NCBI GenBank assembly: GCA_027310975.1 | Contig: DAICZV010000014.1 | Location: forward strand, 1-15,791 | Direction: 5' to 3' | Source: a bacterium | GTDB taxonomy: Bacteria > Patescibacteriota > Minisyncoccia > UBA6257 > GWB1-50-10 | DNA length: 15,791 bases | Part shown: in pieces, positions 7,063 through 13,512 of the stretch | Layout: each line of letters starts with the position of its first letter | Position numbering within the stretch: position 1 is the first letter of the stretch | Program-made: the position numbers and the translations under genes | The notes under the pieces: generated by a model | What the model saw: only the letters and a program-made list of their open reading frames with translations | Told to the model about the DNA's origin: nothing | Databases searched by the model: none

Positions 7063-7157
7063 AGCGAGGAGTAAAACAAGAGCTTTGGCTATTGCTTTCT
7101 CCGAGCGATGTCAAAAGAGCGTAGCTCTACTCACTTTCTCGTTGCGATGGGTTCTTG
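7063..7157 (+). other. Intergenic stretch with imperfect short repeats
   Basis: No gene is seen here. CGAGCGA...AAGAGC occurs twice as an imperfect direct repeat (about 7061-7083 and 7102-7120), and GAGC-GTA-GCTC forms a small hairpin at 7117-7127. The stretch leads directly into the extended -10 promoter of the first pilin gene and could hold regulatory sites, but no known operator is recognised. Confidence 0.4.
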
Positions 7158-7166
7158 TGCTATAAT
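7158..7166 (+). promoter_or_regulatory. Extended -10 promoter of pilin gene 1
   Basis: TGCTATAAT is a perfect extended -10 element (TGnTATAAT) ending 13 bases before the ATG at 7180. The -35 region is poor, as is usual for extended -10 promoters. A start near 7173 gives a leader of about 7 bases, too short for a Shine-Dalgarno. The same nine bases occur at 7705-7713 before the second pilin gene. Confidence 0.6.
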
Positions 7167-7179
7167 AAAAGATAATTAA

Positions 7180-7629
7180 ATGGTCGATAATTTCCAATTT
7201 AAAATGCTAAAAGAAAAAGGAGGTTTTACGCTCATTGAAATGCTCGTCGTCATCGCGATGATAGGTATTCTCTCGGCCGTCGTTCTAACGGCCCTCGGAC
7301 CTTCGCGCGACAAGGCCAAGGATGCTCGCATCATTTCGGACGTGAACCAGGCCCGGGCGATCGCGGAAACCCATTACAATCCGACGACCGGAGCTTACGA
7401 TATAGCCAGTATCACTGGGGACGCTCAATTTATATCTTCGCAATCAGACGCGACAAGCAACGGCGGTGCGCTGACCATCATATCGGCCTCGAACGGGAGC
7501 GCCTTCGCCATGTACGGCCAGCTAAACACAAAGGGGGCTAATGGAACTCTGCAATACTTTTGTTCCGACAGCACTGGCGTAACGAGGCAGGTTACTTCTA
7601 ACACTACTGAGGCTTGCCCGGCGAGTTAA
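7180..7629 (+). CDS. Type IV major-type pilin 1 (prepilin)
   Basis: This 149-residue prepilin has a 15-residue leader ending ...KEKGG, a PilD cleavage site G|FTLIE with Glu at mature position 5, and a hydrophobic N-terminal helix (MLVVIAMIGILSAVVLTALG). It is followed by a charged, helical KAKDARIISDVNQARA segment and a polar globular domain. Two cysteines near the C terminus (in YFCSD and ACPAS) could form the usual terminal disulfide loop. It is a close paralog of the next pilin through residue 66 or so and at the ACPAS end. It carries no family C insertion and has its own promoter and terminator, as expected for an abundant subunit. An internal ATG at 7204 with a shorter leader is an alternative start. 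Confidence 0.9.
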   Translation: MVDNFQFKMLKEKGGFTLIEMLVVIAMIGILSAVVLTALGPSRDKAKDARIISDVNQARAIAETHYNPTTGAYDIASITGDAQFISSQSDATSNGGALTIISASNGSAFAMYGQLNTKGANGTLQYFCSDSTGVTRQVTSNTTEACPAS

Positions 7630-7658
7630 TCGGCGTTGAATCTGGAGTACGACTAAAG

Positions 7659-7688
7659 ACCGGCGGCTGAAAGGCCGTCGGTTTTATT
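7659..7688 (+). terminator. Rho-independent terminator after pilin gene 1
   Basis: ACCGGCGGCT-GAAA-GGCCGTCGGT forms a 10-bp stem (two G-T pairs) with a GAAA tetraloop, followed by TTTTATT. This is a classic intrinsic terminator 29 bases after the pilin stop. It separates pilin gene 1 from gene 2, which has its own promoter 17 bases downstream. Confidence 0.88.
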
Positions 7689-7704
7689 AATCCTCACGAA
7701 AATC

Positions 7705-7713
7705 TGCTATAAT
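7705..7713 (+). promoter_or_regulatory. Extended -10 promoter of pilin gene 2
   Basis: TGCTATAAT, identical to the element before pilin gene 1, ends 8 bases before the ATG at 7722. The expected start near 7720 leaves about two bases before the ATG, so the transcript should be essentially leaderless. The upstream terminator means that this gene needs its own promoter. Confidence 0.65.
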
Positions 7714-7721
7714 AGGCACAT

Positions 7722-8270
7722 ATGTCCAGGCAAAATTCCGGGTTCACCCCGCACCTTTGGCCCAAGACCGGGCCTAAGGGTTCTTCATCCAGACCCCTCT
7801 CTTTGAAAGACTCCAAAGGTGCGGGGTTCACTCTCATAGAGATGCTCATTGTCGTTGCGATAATCGGCATCTTGTCGTCCGTCATCCTCACGGCTCTCGG
7901 TCCGGCCCGCAATAAGGCCAAGGATGCCCGGATAATAGAGGAGGTTAACCAGGCCCGGGCCTTTGCCGAATCCACGTCCGCGGGCAGCAGCTACGCTTCA
8001 TTGCCGACGGTTCGGCCTGATAATGTTGCCACTATTGCCGACCCCAACCTGCAGTCGCTCGCCTCGGATATTCAAACCCAGGGCGGGGGGCTCTATATTG
8101 AAAAGGCGCTTTATCCGCCCTACACCTGGTATATCGTCTTTTCGGCTTTGAACACCTTAGTCGGGCCGCAGGCCAACGAAACCCAGTATTATTGCGTGGA
8201 CAATTCCGGCCACGCGGTCTTCACGACCACGAATCCGGATGGATCCACCGGCGCGTGCCCGGCGTCTTAA
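7722..8270 (+). CDS. Type IV pilin 2 with extended leader (prepilin)
   Basis: This 182-residue prepilin is paralogous to pilin 1: FTLIEMLIVVAIIGILSSVILTALGP-type helix, KAKDARIIEEVNQARA segment, and two C-terminal cysteines ending ACPAS. Its leader is 35 residues instead of the usual 6-15. A complete short leader, MSRQNSG, is followed by Phe-Thr, then 28 codons contributed by a family C palindrome, then a second Gly-Phe-Thr that opens the real mature N terminus (G35|F36TLIE, with Glu at +5). The first Gly-Phe (G7|F8) is followed by TPHLW and lacks the +5 Glu, so cleavage is expected at G35. The transcript appears leaderless. Confidence 0.9.
   Translation: MSRQNSGFTPHLWPKTGPKGSSSRPLSLKDSKGAGFTLIEMLIVVAIIGILSSVILTALGPARNKAKDARIIEEVNQARAFAESTSAGSSYASLPTVRPDNVATIADPNLQSLASDIQTQGGGLYIEKALYPPYTWYIVFSALNTLVGPQANETQYYCVDNSGHAVFTTTNPDGSTGACPAS
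7740..7831 (+). repeat. Family C palindromic element, copy 1 (in pilin 2 leader)
   Basis: A perfect 14-base inverted repeat, CCCCGCACCTTTGG at 7747-7760 and CCAAAGGTGCGGGG at 7813-7826, lies between direct repeats GGGTTCAC (7740-7747 and 7824-7831). These are offset by 84 bases, or 28 codons. The interior folds as GGCCC/GGGCC and GGGT/ACCC hairpins. The interior is nearly identical to copy 2 at 10420-10513. The element adds a Pro/Ser/Lys-rich stretch to the leader without breaking the frame. Confidence 0.9.
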
Positions 8271-8276
8271 AACGAG

Positions 8277-9179
8277 ATGACGGCCTTACCCTATTTTCTC
8301 CTTTTCGTTTTCGGGACCGCGATAGGCAGTTTCCTGAACGTGCTTATATTCCGGTACGCGCCGGAAGGCCGGCTTTTTGACGCCAAACGCCTCGGCGGCC
8401 GTTCGCATTGCCCCTATTGCGGACACGTGCTCGGCGCGCTGGAGCTCGTGCCGCTCCTAAGCTACGCCATCCAATGGGGGAAGTGCCGGAAGTGCGGCCA
8501 TCGCCTTTCAGCCCAATATCCGGCCGTGGAATTCATAAGCGGTGCCATCTTTGCCGGCCTGCCGCTCTTTTTTAACTCGTTCTACGCCAAAAGCAGCATC
8601 CTTTTCGCCGCTTTCTCGCTCCCGGCCTGGTATTACATTTTAGTATTGGTTTGGATAACGGTCTTCCTTGTTTGGCTCACGATCGTCGTGATAGACCTCA
8701 GGCATTACGTCATCCCAAACGCTCTAAACGCCATTTTGCTCGTTTGCGGCGCCATCGTGATGTTCATCACGCTACGCTACGACAGCCTGCTTTTTCCTTT
8801 CCGCGACTCGTTCTTGAAGCAGTACCAGCTCATCTTCTCTCCCGTAAGCGGAATCATCGCGAACCATCTTTTGGGCCTCATCTTTGGCCTAGTCCTCTTC
8901 GGAGCGCTCGTTCTTTTAAGCCGCGGCCGGGGCATGGGCTTGGGGGACGTAAAGCTCGCCGCCGTGGCCGGGTTGCTTCTTGGGTGGCCGGACATCGTCC
9001 TGGCGACGATGCTTTCCTTCATCCTGGGCGGGGTATTGAGCGTGATCCTCGTGCTTTTTAGGAAGAAGACGATGCGCGACAAAGTGCCTTTTGCGCCCCT
9101 CATGGTCCTTGGGTTCGTCCTGACGGTATTTTTCGGCGCCGCGCTCATCACCGGTTACTTCCACCTCTTCTCGCTCTAG
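8277..9179 (+). CDS. pilD: Prepilin leader peptidase / N-methyltransferase PilD
   Basis: This 300-residue polytopic aspartic protease removes the leaders of all pilins in the cluster and normally N-methylates the new N-terminal Phe. An N-terminal zinc-binding tetracysteine is intact (C45-x2-C48 and C70-x2-C73), as in bifunctional members. Catalytic aspartates are visible as D140 in VIDLRHYVIPN and D224 in the GMGLGDVK (GxGD) motif. About seven to eight hydrophobic segments are spread over the protein. The ATG lies 6 bases after the pilin 2 stop with only a weak GAG upstream, so it is probably translated from the same message. Its placement inside the pilin block matches its substrates. Confidence 0.95.
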   Translation: MTALPYFLLFVFGTAIGSFLNVLIFRYAPEGRLFDAKRLGGRSHCPYCGHVLGALELVPLLSYAIQWGKCRKCGHRLSAQYPAVEFISGAIFAGLPLFFNSFYAKSSILFAAFSLPAWYYILVLVWITVFLVWLTIVVIDLRHYVIPNALNAILLVCGAIVMFITLRYDSLLFPFRDSFLKQYQLIFSPVSGIIANHLLGLIFGLVLFGALVLLSRGRGMGLGDVKLAAVAGLLLGWPDIVLATMLSFILGGVLSVILVLFRKKTMRDKVPFAPLMVLGFVLTVFFGAALITGYFHLFSL

Positions 9180-9181
9180 CG

Positions 9182-9187
9182 TATAAT
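9182..9187 (+). promoter_or_regulatory. -10 box before the minor pilin block
   Basis: TATAAT three bases after the pilD stop ends 8 bases before the ATG at 9196, so a transcript from it would again be nearly leaderless. No clear -35 box is seen. It may drive the GspH-, PilV-, PilW- and PilX-like minor pilin genes. Confidence 0.5.
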
Positions 9188-9195
9188 TAGGTCTG

Positions 9196-9300
9196 ATGGC
9201 GGACCAAATCAAACGCTCGGAAAGCGGATTTACCCCGCACCTTTGGAAGATTTCCAGTTATGGCGCGATAGTGGAATCGATATTCCAACTATATGCATAA
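9196..9300 (+). CDS. Severed prepilin leader peptide, 34 residues
   Basis: The frame begins MADQIKRSESGFTPHLW. The first 11 residues form a complete class III prepilin leader ending in Gly, followed by Phe-Thr and then family C sequence up to a TAA at 9298-9300. The mature pilin part continues in another frame, from an ATG at 9293 that overlaps this stop by 8 bases. I read it as the original 5' end of the GspH-like gene, cut off by a 133-base out-of-frame insertion. It may still be translated and used to load ribosomes for the restart. Confidence 0.5.
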   Translation: MADQIKRSESGFTPHLWKISSYGAIVESIFQLYA

Positions 9301-9367
9301 AAAATCAGCCGAATGGACAAGACTTTGCAGGAAAACGCCGCAATCTTCCAAAAGTGCGGGGTTCACC
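9226..9367 (+). repeat. Family C palindromic element, copy 3 (in GspH-like gene)
   Basis: Twenty-base arms with one mismatch (9233-9252 and 9342-9361) begin with the same CCCCGCAC as copies 1 and 2 but extend through GGAAGATT. The interior is longer and unrelated, with its own hairpin ATAGTGGAAT/ATTCCAACTAT around 9268-9292. Flanking repeats GGATTTACC and GGGTTCACC are offset by 133 bases, which is not a multiple of three, so the host frame is broken. Confidence 0.8.
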
Positions 9368-9856
9368 CTTATTGAAACGCTGGTGGTCATCGGGATCATG
9401 AGCGTACTCTCGGCGATGCTCATCGCCTATAACCATTCAAGTACCGCTCAGCTAGCGCTCACAACCGACCAGGCGAACGTGGCCGGAGTTTTGAACCGGG
9501 CCAAGGCCCTGGCCCTGGAAAAATATAACGTGCCGGGCGTGAGCGGCCAGATTTGCGCTTACGGAGTCAGCTTCAGTTCCACTTCCACCTATTTCATCTA
9601 CGGCTATACGCCACAGAGCGGGTCCCAATGTTCCACCGCCACTGACTTTTCTTACAGTAGTTTGAACGGGTTCATCGTCCAAAATTTCCAGCTGGATGCC
9701 GGCATTCAGTTCAATCCCATTCCGGCGGACATCTATTTCATTCCGCCCTACCTCGTGGCGAGCAGTTCCGGAGCCATGGCCGTAACGCTCCAGATACCGG
9801 CGAATGGCGCGACTGCGGGGATTTCCGTGAGCCCCGGCGGGGGAGTTAGCTTTTAA
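9293..9856 (+). CDS. Minor pilin, GspH/FimT-like
   Basis: This 187-residue prepilin-like protein has a cleavage site G|FTLIET (Glu at +5), an N-terminal helix LVVIGIMSVLSAMLIAY and a Ser/Thr/Gly-rich beta-type domain with two cysteines (in QICAYG and SQCST). The layout fits GspH/FimT minor pilins that prime assembly at the tip. The 23-residue leader, MHKKSAEWTRLCRKTPQSSKSAG, is unusual: the original leader lies upstream in another frame (9196-9228), so this leader is encoded by family C interior sequence. The ATG at 9293 overlaps the TAA of the severed frame, with no Shine-Dalgarno, so expression would depend on stop/restart. The exact minor pilin subclass is uncertain. Confidence 0.8.
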   Translation: MHKKSAEWTRLCRKTPQSSKSAGFTLIETLVVIGIMSVLSAMLIAYNHSSTAQLALTTDQANVAGVLNRAKALALEKYNVPGVSGQICAYGVSFSSTSTYFIYGYTPQSGSQCSTATDFSYSSLNGFIVQNFQLDAGIQFNPIPADIYFIPPYLVASSSGAMAVTLQIPANGATAGISVSPGGGVSF

Positions 9857-9862
9857 CTGACT

Positions 9863-10378
9863 ATGCACAGATTTTCTGCAGAAAACGAAAGCGGCAGTTT
9901 GATGATAGAGTCCATCGTCGCGGCGAGCTTGGTCGTCGTGGGTATTTTGGGTATTATGTCTCTCCTCATCAATTCGGCGCACACGAGCGCGAGCGCGACG
10001 AACCGGCTCACCGCCGCCTATCTGGCCTCGGAGGGGATAGAGGTCGTGAAGAATATCTTGGACACGGAATATCTGGAGGGCCAAAGCTTCGCTCATGACT
10101 TTACTCCCGGCACGACCTATTCCTTAAGCTACGATTCGGTAAGTCCGCTCCTCGCGGTCGGCACCAGCACGCCGGTCCAGATTACGCCGGCTCACTTTTT
10201 CTGCGACTCTCTTGATCCCGGTTGCACCGGAACCGGCACGATATTTAACCGCGCTGTGTACATCGGCAATTCCGGCAACTCCGCCGTCTTGGATGTGCAA
10301 TCAATCATTTCGTGGACGGAAAACGGCGCTTCCAAAACCTTCACTCTTGAGGACAAGTTCACTGACTGGCGCGGCTGA
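9863..10378 (+). CDS. Minor pilin, PilV/GspI-like
   Basis: This 171-residue prepilin-like protein has an 11-residue leader ending ENESG, a cleavage site G|SLMIES with Glu at mature position 5, and a hydrophobic segment IVAASLVVVGILGIMSLLI. The Ala-Tyr-Leu-Ala-Ser-Glu-Gly-Ile-Glu stretch after the helix is typical of PilV-like minor pilins. Two cysteines in the C-terminal half (FFCDSLDPGC) may pair. It starts 6 bases after the GspH-like stop and ends 5 bases before the PilW-like gene. The cleavage-site codons here are GGC AGT TTG rather than the GGN TTY ACC found in the invaded genes, and there is no family C element, which fits a target-sequence preference. Confidence 0.82.
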   Translation: MHRFSAENESGSLMIESIVAASLVVVGILGIMSLLINSAHTSASATNRLTAAYLASEGIEVVKNILDTEYLEGQSFAHDFTPGTTYSLSYDSVSPLLAVGTSTPVQITPAHFFCDSLDPGCTGTGTIFNRAVYIGNSGNSAVLDVQSIISWTENGASKTFTLEDKFTDWRG

Positions 10379-10383
10379 CCAAT

Positions 10384-11028
10384 ATGAATATCCAACAGAC
10401 ATTTAAGAATAAGAAGAAAGGGTTTACCCCGCATCTTTGGCCTAAGACCGGGCCTAAGGGTTCTTCATCCAGACCCCTCTCTTTGAAAGGCTCCAAAGGT
10501 GCGGGGTTTACCCTAGTGGAGCTTTTGGTCGCGATGTCGGTCTTCATCATCGTCACGGTTGTCGCGGTCGGGGCCTTCATTCAATCCCTCAAAAGCGAGA
10601 GGCATCTAGTGACTATGATTACCGTTGATAACGACGTCCAAACCGCCCTGGAACAGATGGCCCGCGAGATTCGCACCGGCTATCTCTTTACGACCTCCAC
10701 CGACCCGAGCCAGGCGCTCACTTTCTATAACGCATCCGGCGATGTGACCACATACGGCATCTCTTCCGCGAACGTTCTCGTGCGCGACGGCGCGGCCATA
10801 ACCTCCGATAACGTTATCGTGAAAAACCTTAATTTCATCGTCGCGCAAACGAAAGGCGACGCCTGTTATCCCTGGCGGGTGACGATAAACTTGGGTATTG
10901 GCGCCGCCGGGGCGGACCAAAGCGTCGCGCCGACCTACGTTCAAACGACCGTGAGTTCCCGCGTTCTGCCGAAGGACGTGCCGCCGAAGTTTAAATACAA
11001 TTCGGCCCAAATATCCGGATGCAATTAA
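10384..11028 (+). CDS. Minor pilin, PilW/GspJ-like, with extended leader
   Basis: This 214-residue prepilin-like protein has the mature N terminus G|FTLVELLVAMSVFIIVTVVAVGAF (Glu at +5). A charged helix with EQMAREIRTGY, typical of PilW/GspJ, and a beta-rich C-terminal domain with two cysteines follow. The leader is 41 residues. A complete short leader, MNIQQTFKNKKKG, is followed by Phe-Thr and 28 codons from family C copy 2, then the functional Gly-Phe-Thr-Leu-Val-Glu. The gene follows the PilV-like stop by 5 bases and precedes the PilX-like gene by 4 bases, so the minor pilins are co-translated. Confidence 0.85.
   Translation: MNIQQTFKNKKKGFTPHLWPKTGPKGSSSRPLSLKGSKGAGFTLVELLVAMSVFIIVTVVAVGAFIQSLKSERHLVTMITVDNDVQTALEQMAREIRTGYLFTTSTDPSQALTFYNASGDVTTYGISSANVLVRDGAAITSDNVIVKNLNFIVAQTKGDACYPWRVTINLGIGAAGADQSVAPTYVQTTVSSRVLPKDVPPKFKYNSAQISGCN
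10420..10513 (+). repeat. Family C palindromic element, copy 2 (in PilW-like leader)
   Basis: Arms at 10427-10440 and 10493-10506 match copy 1 except for one base (CCCCGCATCTTTGG on the left). Direct repeats GGGTTTACCC at 10420-10429 and 10504-10513 flank it with an 84-base offset. The interior differs from copy 1 by only about two bases over 50, far closer than the host genes are to each other, so spread is recent or sequence is being homogenised. Confidence 0.9.
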
Positions 11029-11032
11029 AGAT

Positions 11033-11401
11033 ATGAAGAACGAAAAAGGACAAGCGATGATACTCATCAGCGTCATGCTGGGCGGATTGGTTTTGAGCGC
11101 CACGGCAATCGCCGGCATGCTTATGTACTTCACGCTCCAGCAGTCCAGCGATGCCATCGGTTCCGCCGCCGCTTTCTTCGCGGCTGACGCCGGCGTAGAG
11201 CAGGGGCTTTACTGCTATTTTTATGAGCTCCAGGGGAGCAACCTGGCCCCGTGTGAGGATCAGCCGGTCTTGCTTGGGAACGGCGCCACGGCGACCTCTA
11301 CCATCACTTACGATTCCGCGACCGGCGCGATAACCGCGACCGGCATCGGCAACGCCGGCCGGACGGAGCGCGTTCTTCAGACGACGATCTCCACGCAATA
11401 A
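11033..11401 (+). CDS. Minor pilin, PilX/GspK-like
   Basis: This 122-residue protein has a short basic leader MKNEKG, then QAMILISVMLGGLVLSATAIAGMLMYF, a hydrophobic segment fitting a pilin helix. It continues with a SSDAIGSAAAFFAADAGVEQGLY segment of the kind seen in PilX-like proteins. Position +5 after the presumed G|Q cleavage is Leu, not Glu; GspK/PilX-type tip subunits often lack Glu5, so this is consistent with a tip role. Two cysteines follow in YCYFYE and PCED. It is the last gene of the minor pilin block and is followed 12 bases later by ligA. Confidence 0.72.
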   Translation: MKNEKGQAMILISVMLGGLVLSATAIAGMLMYFTLQQSSDAIGSAAAFFAADAGVEQGLYCYFYELQGSNLAPCEDQPVLLGNGATATSTITYDSATGAITATGIGNAGRTERVLQTTISTQ

Positions 11402-11412
11402 AAACAGGGACA

Positions 11413-13512
11413 ATGGATAAACGCCAAGCGGAAGAACGGGTCCGAAAGCTCCGGACGGAAATAAACAAATACCGCTATGCCTACCACGTCCTGGACAAGG
11501 AGCTTATCTCTCCGGACGCCTTGGACTCCTTGAAAAAGGAGCTCTTTGATTTGGAACAGAAGTTCCCGGAGCTAGTGACGCCCGATTCTCCCACCCAGCG
11601 CGTGGGCGGCAAGCCCCTCAAAAGTTTTCTGAAGGTCCGGCACGAGAAGCCGATGCTCTCGTTCAACGACGCCTTCAGCTCGGAGGATATGGCGGACTGG
11701 CATCAGCGCCTGACGGATTTTTTGGGGTATGACGCTGAAAAGCGGGCGGAAAAAGGCCAGCCGGCCTATTATTGCGAGCTCAAAATAGACGGCCTGGCGA
11801 TAGAGCTTATCTATGAGGATGGCGTATTCGTCCAAGGGGCGACCCGCGGCGACGGTTTTGTCGGCGAGGACGTGACTCAAAATTTGAGGACGGTGGAGGC
11901 CATTCCGCTCAAGTTCTTGCCGCCGGACGAAGCGGCCCGGAATTTGCGCGGGCTGGGACTTGACCCTAAAAACTTCAACCTGGCGCCCAAGCACCTCATC
12001 GTGCGCGGCGAGGTCTTCACCACGCTCAAGGAATTTGAGCGGATGAACCGCGAACAAAGGAAAAAGGGAGAGAAGGAATACGCCAATCCGCGAAACATCG
12101 CGGCCGGCTCCATCCGCCAGCTGGACCCGAAGGTCGCCGCGGCGCGCAAACTGGACTCATTCCAATATTCTATCGTGACGGACTTGGGCCAAAAGCGGCA
12201 CGAAGAGGAACACCTGGTTTTGAAGGCACTCGGTTTTAAGACCAACCCGCACAACCGGGGCGCCCGGACTTTCAAGGAGGTAATGGATTTTCGCGAGCAT
12301 TGGGCGACGCACCGGGAGGGGATAGACTACGAGATAGACGGCACGGTCATCATCGTAAACAGCAATGCCGTTTTTGCCGCGGCCGGCATCGTCGGCAAGG
12401 CGCCGCGGGGAGCTATTGCCTATAAATTCTCGCCGCGCGAAGCGACGACGGTGGTGGAGGAGATCAAAGTGCAGGTCGGCCGCACCGGAGCTCTTACGCC
12501 AGTCGCCGTCATGCGTCCGGTCGGCGTCGGCGGCATCACCATCACCCACGCGACGCTCCACAACGCGGACGAAATAGAGAGGCTGGGCCTTAAGGTCGGC
12601 GACACGGTCATCGTTTCCCGGGCGGGCGACGTTATTCCCCAAGTCACGCAGGTGATGAAACATTTGCGGACCGGCAAAGAAAAGGCCTTCAAAATGCCCG
12701 CCAAATGCCCGGTTGACGGGAGTCCCGTGGTTCGGGACGGCGCCATTTACCGCTGCAGCAACAAGCTTTGCGGCGCGCGCCACCGCGAATCTCTTTATCA
12801 TTTCACTTCGCGGGCCGCCTTTGATATTCGCGGGGTAGGACCGCAGATACTGGACAAGTTCCTGGACGAGGGGCTCATCGCGGACGCGGCCGATATTTTC
12901 GCGCTCAGAGAAGGGGACATTGCCGCCCTGGAACGTTTCGGTGAAAAGTCCGCGGAAAATATCGTCAAGGAAGTCCAAAGCAAAAAAGAGGTGCCGCTCG
13001 CGCGCCTGATTTCCGGTTTAAGTATTTTACACGTCGGCGAAGAGACGGCTAATTTGCTCGCGCAGAGGGTTGCGGATAAAAACATTTTAAAGCCCAGCGA
13101 CGTCGGCAAGGCGCTGGGAGGGTTCACGCTTGAAAAGCTCCAGGAGCTGCCGGATGTGGGGCCGAAGGTGGCGGCGAGCATCCACGAGTGGTTCAAGGAA
13201 AAGCGCAACCAGGATTTTTTGAAAAAGCTGGATGCCGTTGGCGTGCGCGTGAGCCGCATCGCCGCTCAAAGCAAAAGCGGGCCCCTTAAAGGCCAGGTTT
13301 TCGTTTTGACCGGAACGCTTGCCTCGCTGGAGCGCGAGGCGGCCAAGGAAAAGATAAGGTCCTTGGGAGGCGGGGTCTCGGAGAGCGTTTCCAAAAAGAC
13401 GACCTATGTCGTCGCGGGCGAGAACCCCGGCTCCAAATACGCTAAGGCCAAGGAATTGGGAGTGAAAGTCATTAATGAAAAGGATTTTTTGAGAATTATT
13501 CATATTGGATAA
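11413..13512 (+). CDS. ligA: NAD-dependent DNA ligase LigA
   Basis: This 699-residue enzyme seals nicks in replication and repair using NAD. The domain order is standard: N-terminal Ia domain with the conserved YRYAYHVLD region, nucleotidyltransferase with the AMP-accepting lysine K124 in ELKIDG, OB fold, zinc finger, helix-hairpin-helix repeats (about 470-600), and a C-terminal BRCT domain starting near GPLKGQVFVLTGTL. The zinc finger is atypical: Cys432, Cys448 and Cys453 are present, but the expected second cysteine is Asp435 (CPVDG in place of CPxCG). Length is normal. A weak AGGG lies before the ATG. The gene follows the pilus operon by 12 bases and may share its transcript, although its role is general. 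A family B hairpin begins at the base after the stop. Confidence 0.97.
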   Translation: MDKRQAEERVRKLRTEINKYRYAYHVLDKELISPDALDSLKKELFDLEQKFPELVTPDSPTQRVGGKPLKSFLKVRHEKPMLSFNDAFSSEDMADWHQRLTDFLGYDAEKRAEKGQPAYYCELKIDGLAIELIYEDGVFVQGATRGDGFVGEDVTQNLRTVEAIPLKFLPPDEAARNLRGLGLDPKNFNLAPKHLIVRGEVFTTLKEFERMNREQRKKGEKEYANPRNIAAGSIRQLDPKVAAARKLDSFQYSIVTDLGQKRHEEEHLVLKALGFKTNPHNRGARTFKEVMDFREHWATHREGIDYEIDGTVIIVNSNAVFAAAGIVGKAPRGAIAYKFSPREATTVVEEIKVQVGRTGALTPVAVMRPVGVGGITITHATLHNADEIERLGLKVGDTVIVSRAGDVIPQVTQVMKHLRTGKEKAFKMPAKCPVDGSPVVRDGAIYRCSNKLCGARHRESLYHFTSRAAFDIRGVGPQILDKFLDEGLIADAADIFALREGDIAALERFGEKSAENIVKEVQSKKEVPLARLISGLSILHVGEETANLLAQRVADKNILKPSDVGKALGGFTLEKLQELPDVGPKVAASIHEWFKEKRNQDFLKKLDAVGVRVSRIAAQSKSGPLKGQVFVLTGTLASLEREAAKEKIRSLGGGVSESVSKKTTYVVAGENPGSKYAKAKELGVKVINEKDFLRIIHIG

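Noticed and set aside
7740..10513. CRISPR array or transposon with its own gene
   Set aside because: The repeats are few, lie inside coding sequences, are spaced by kilobases, and carry no transposase or spacer-like pattern.
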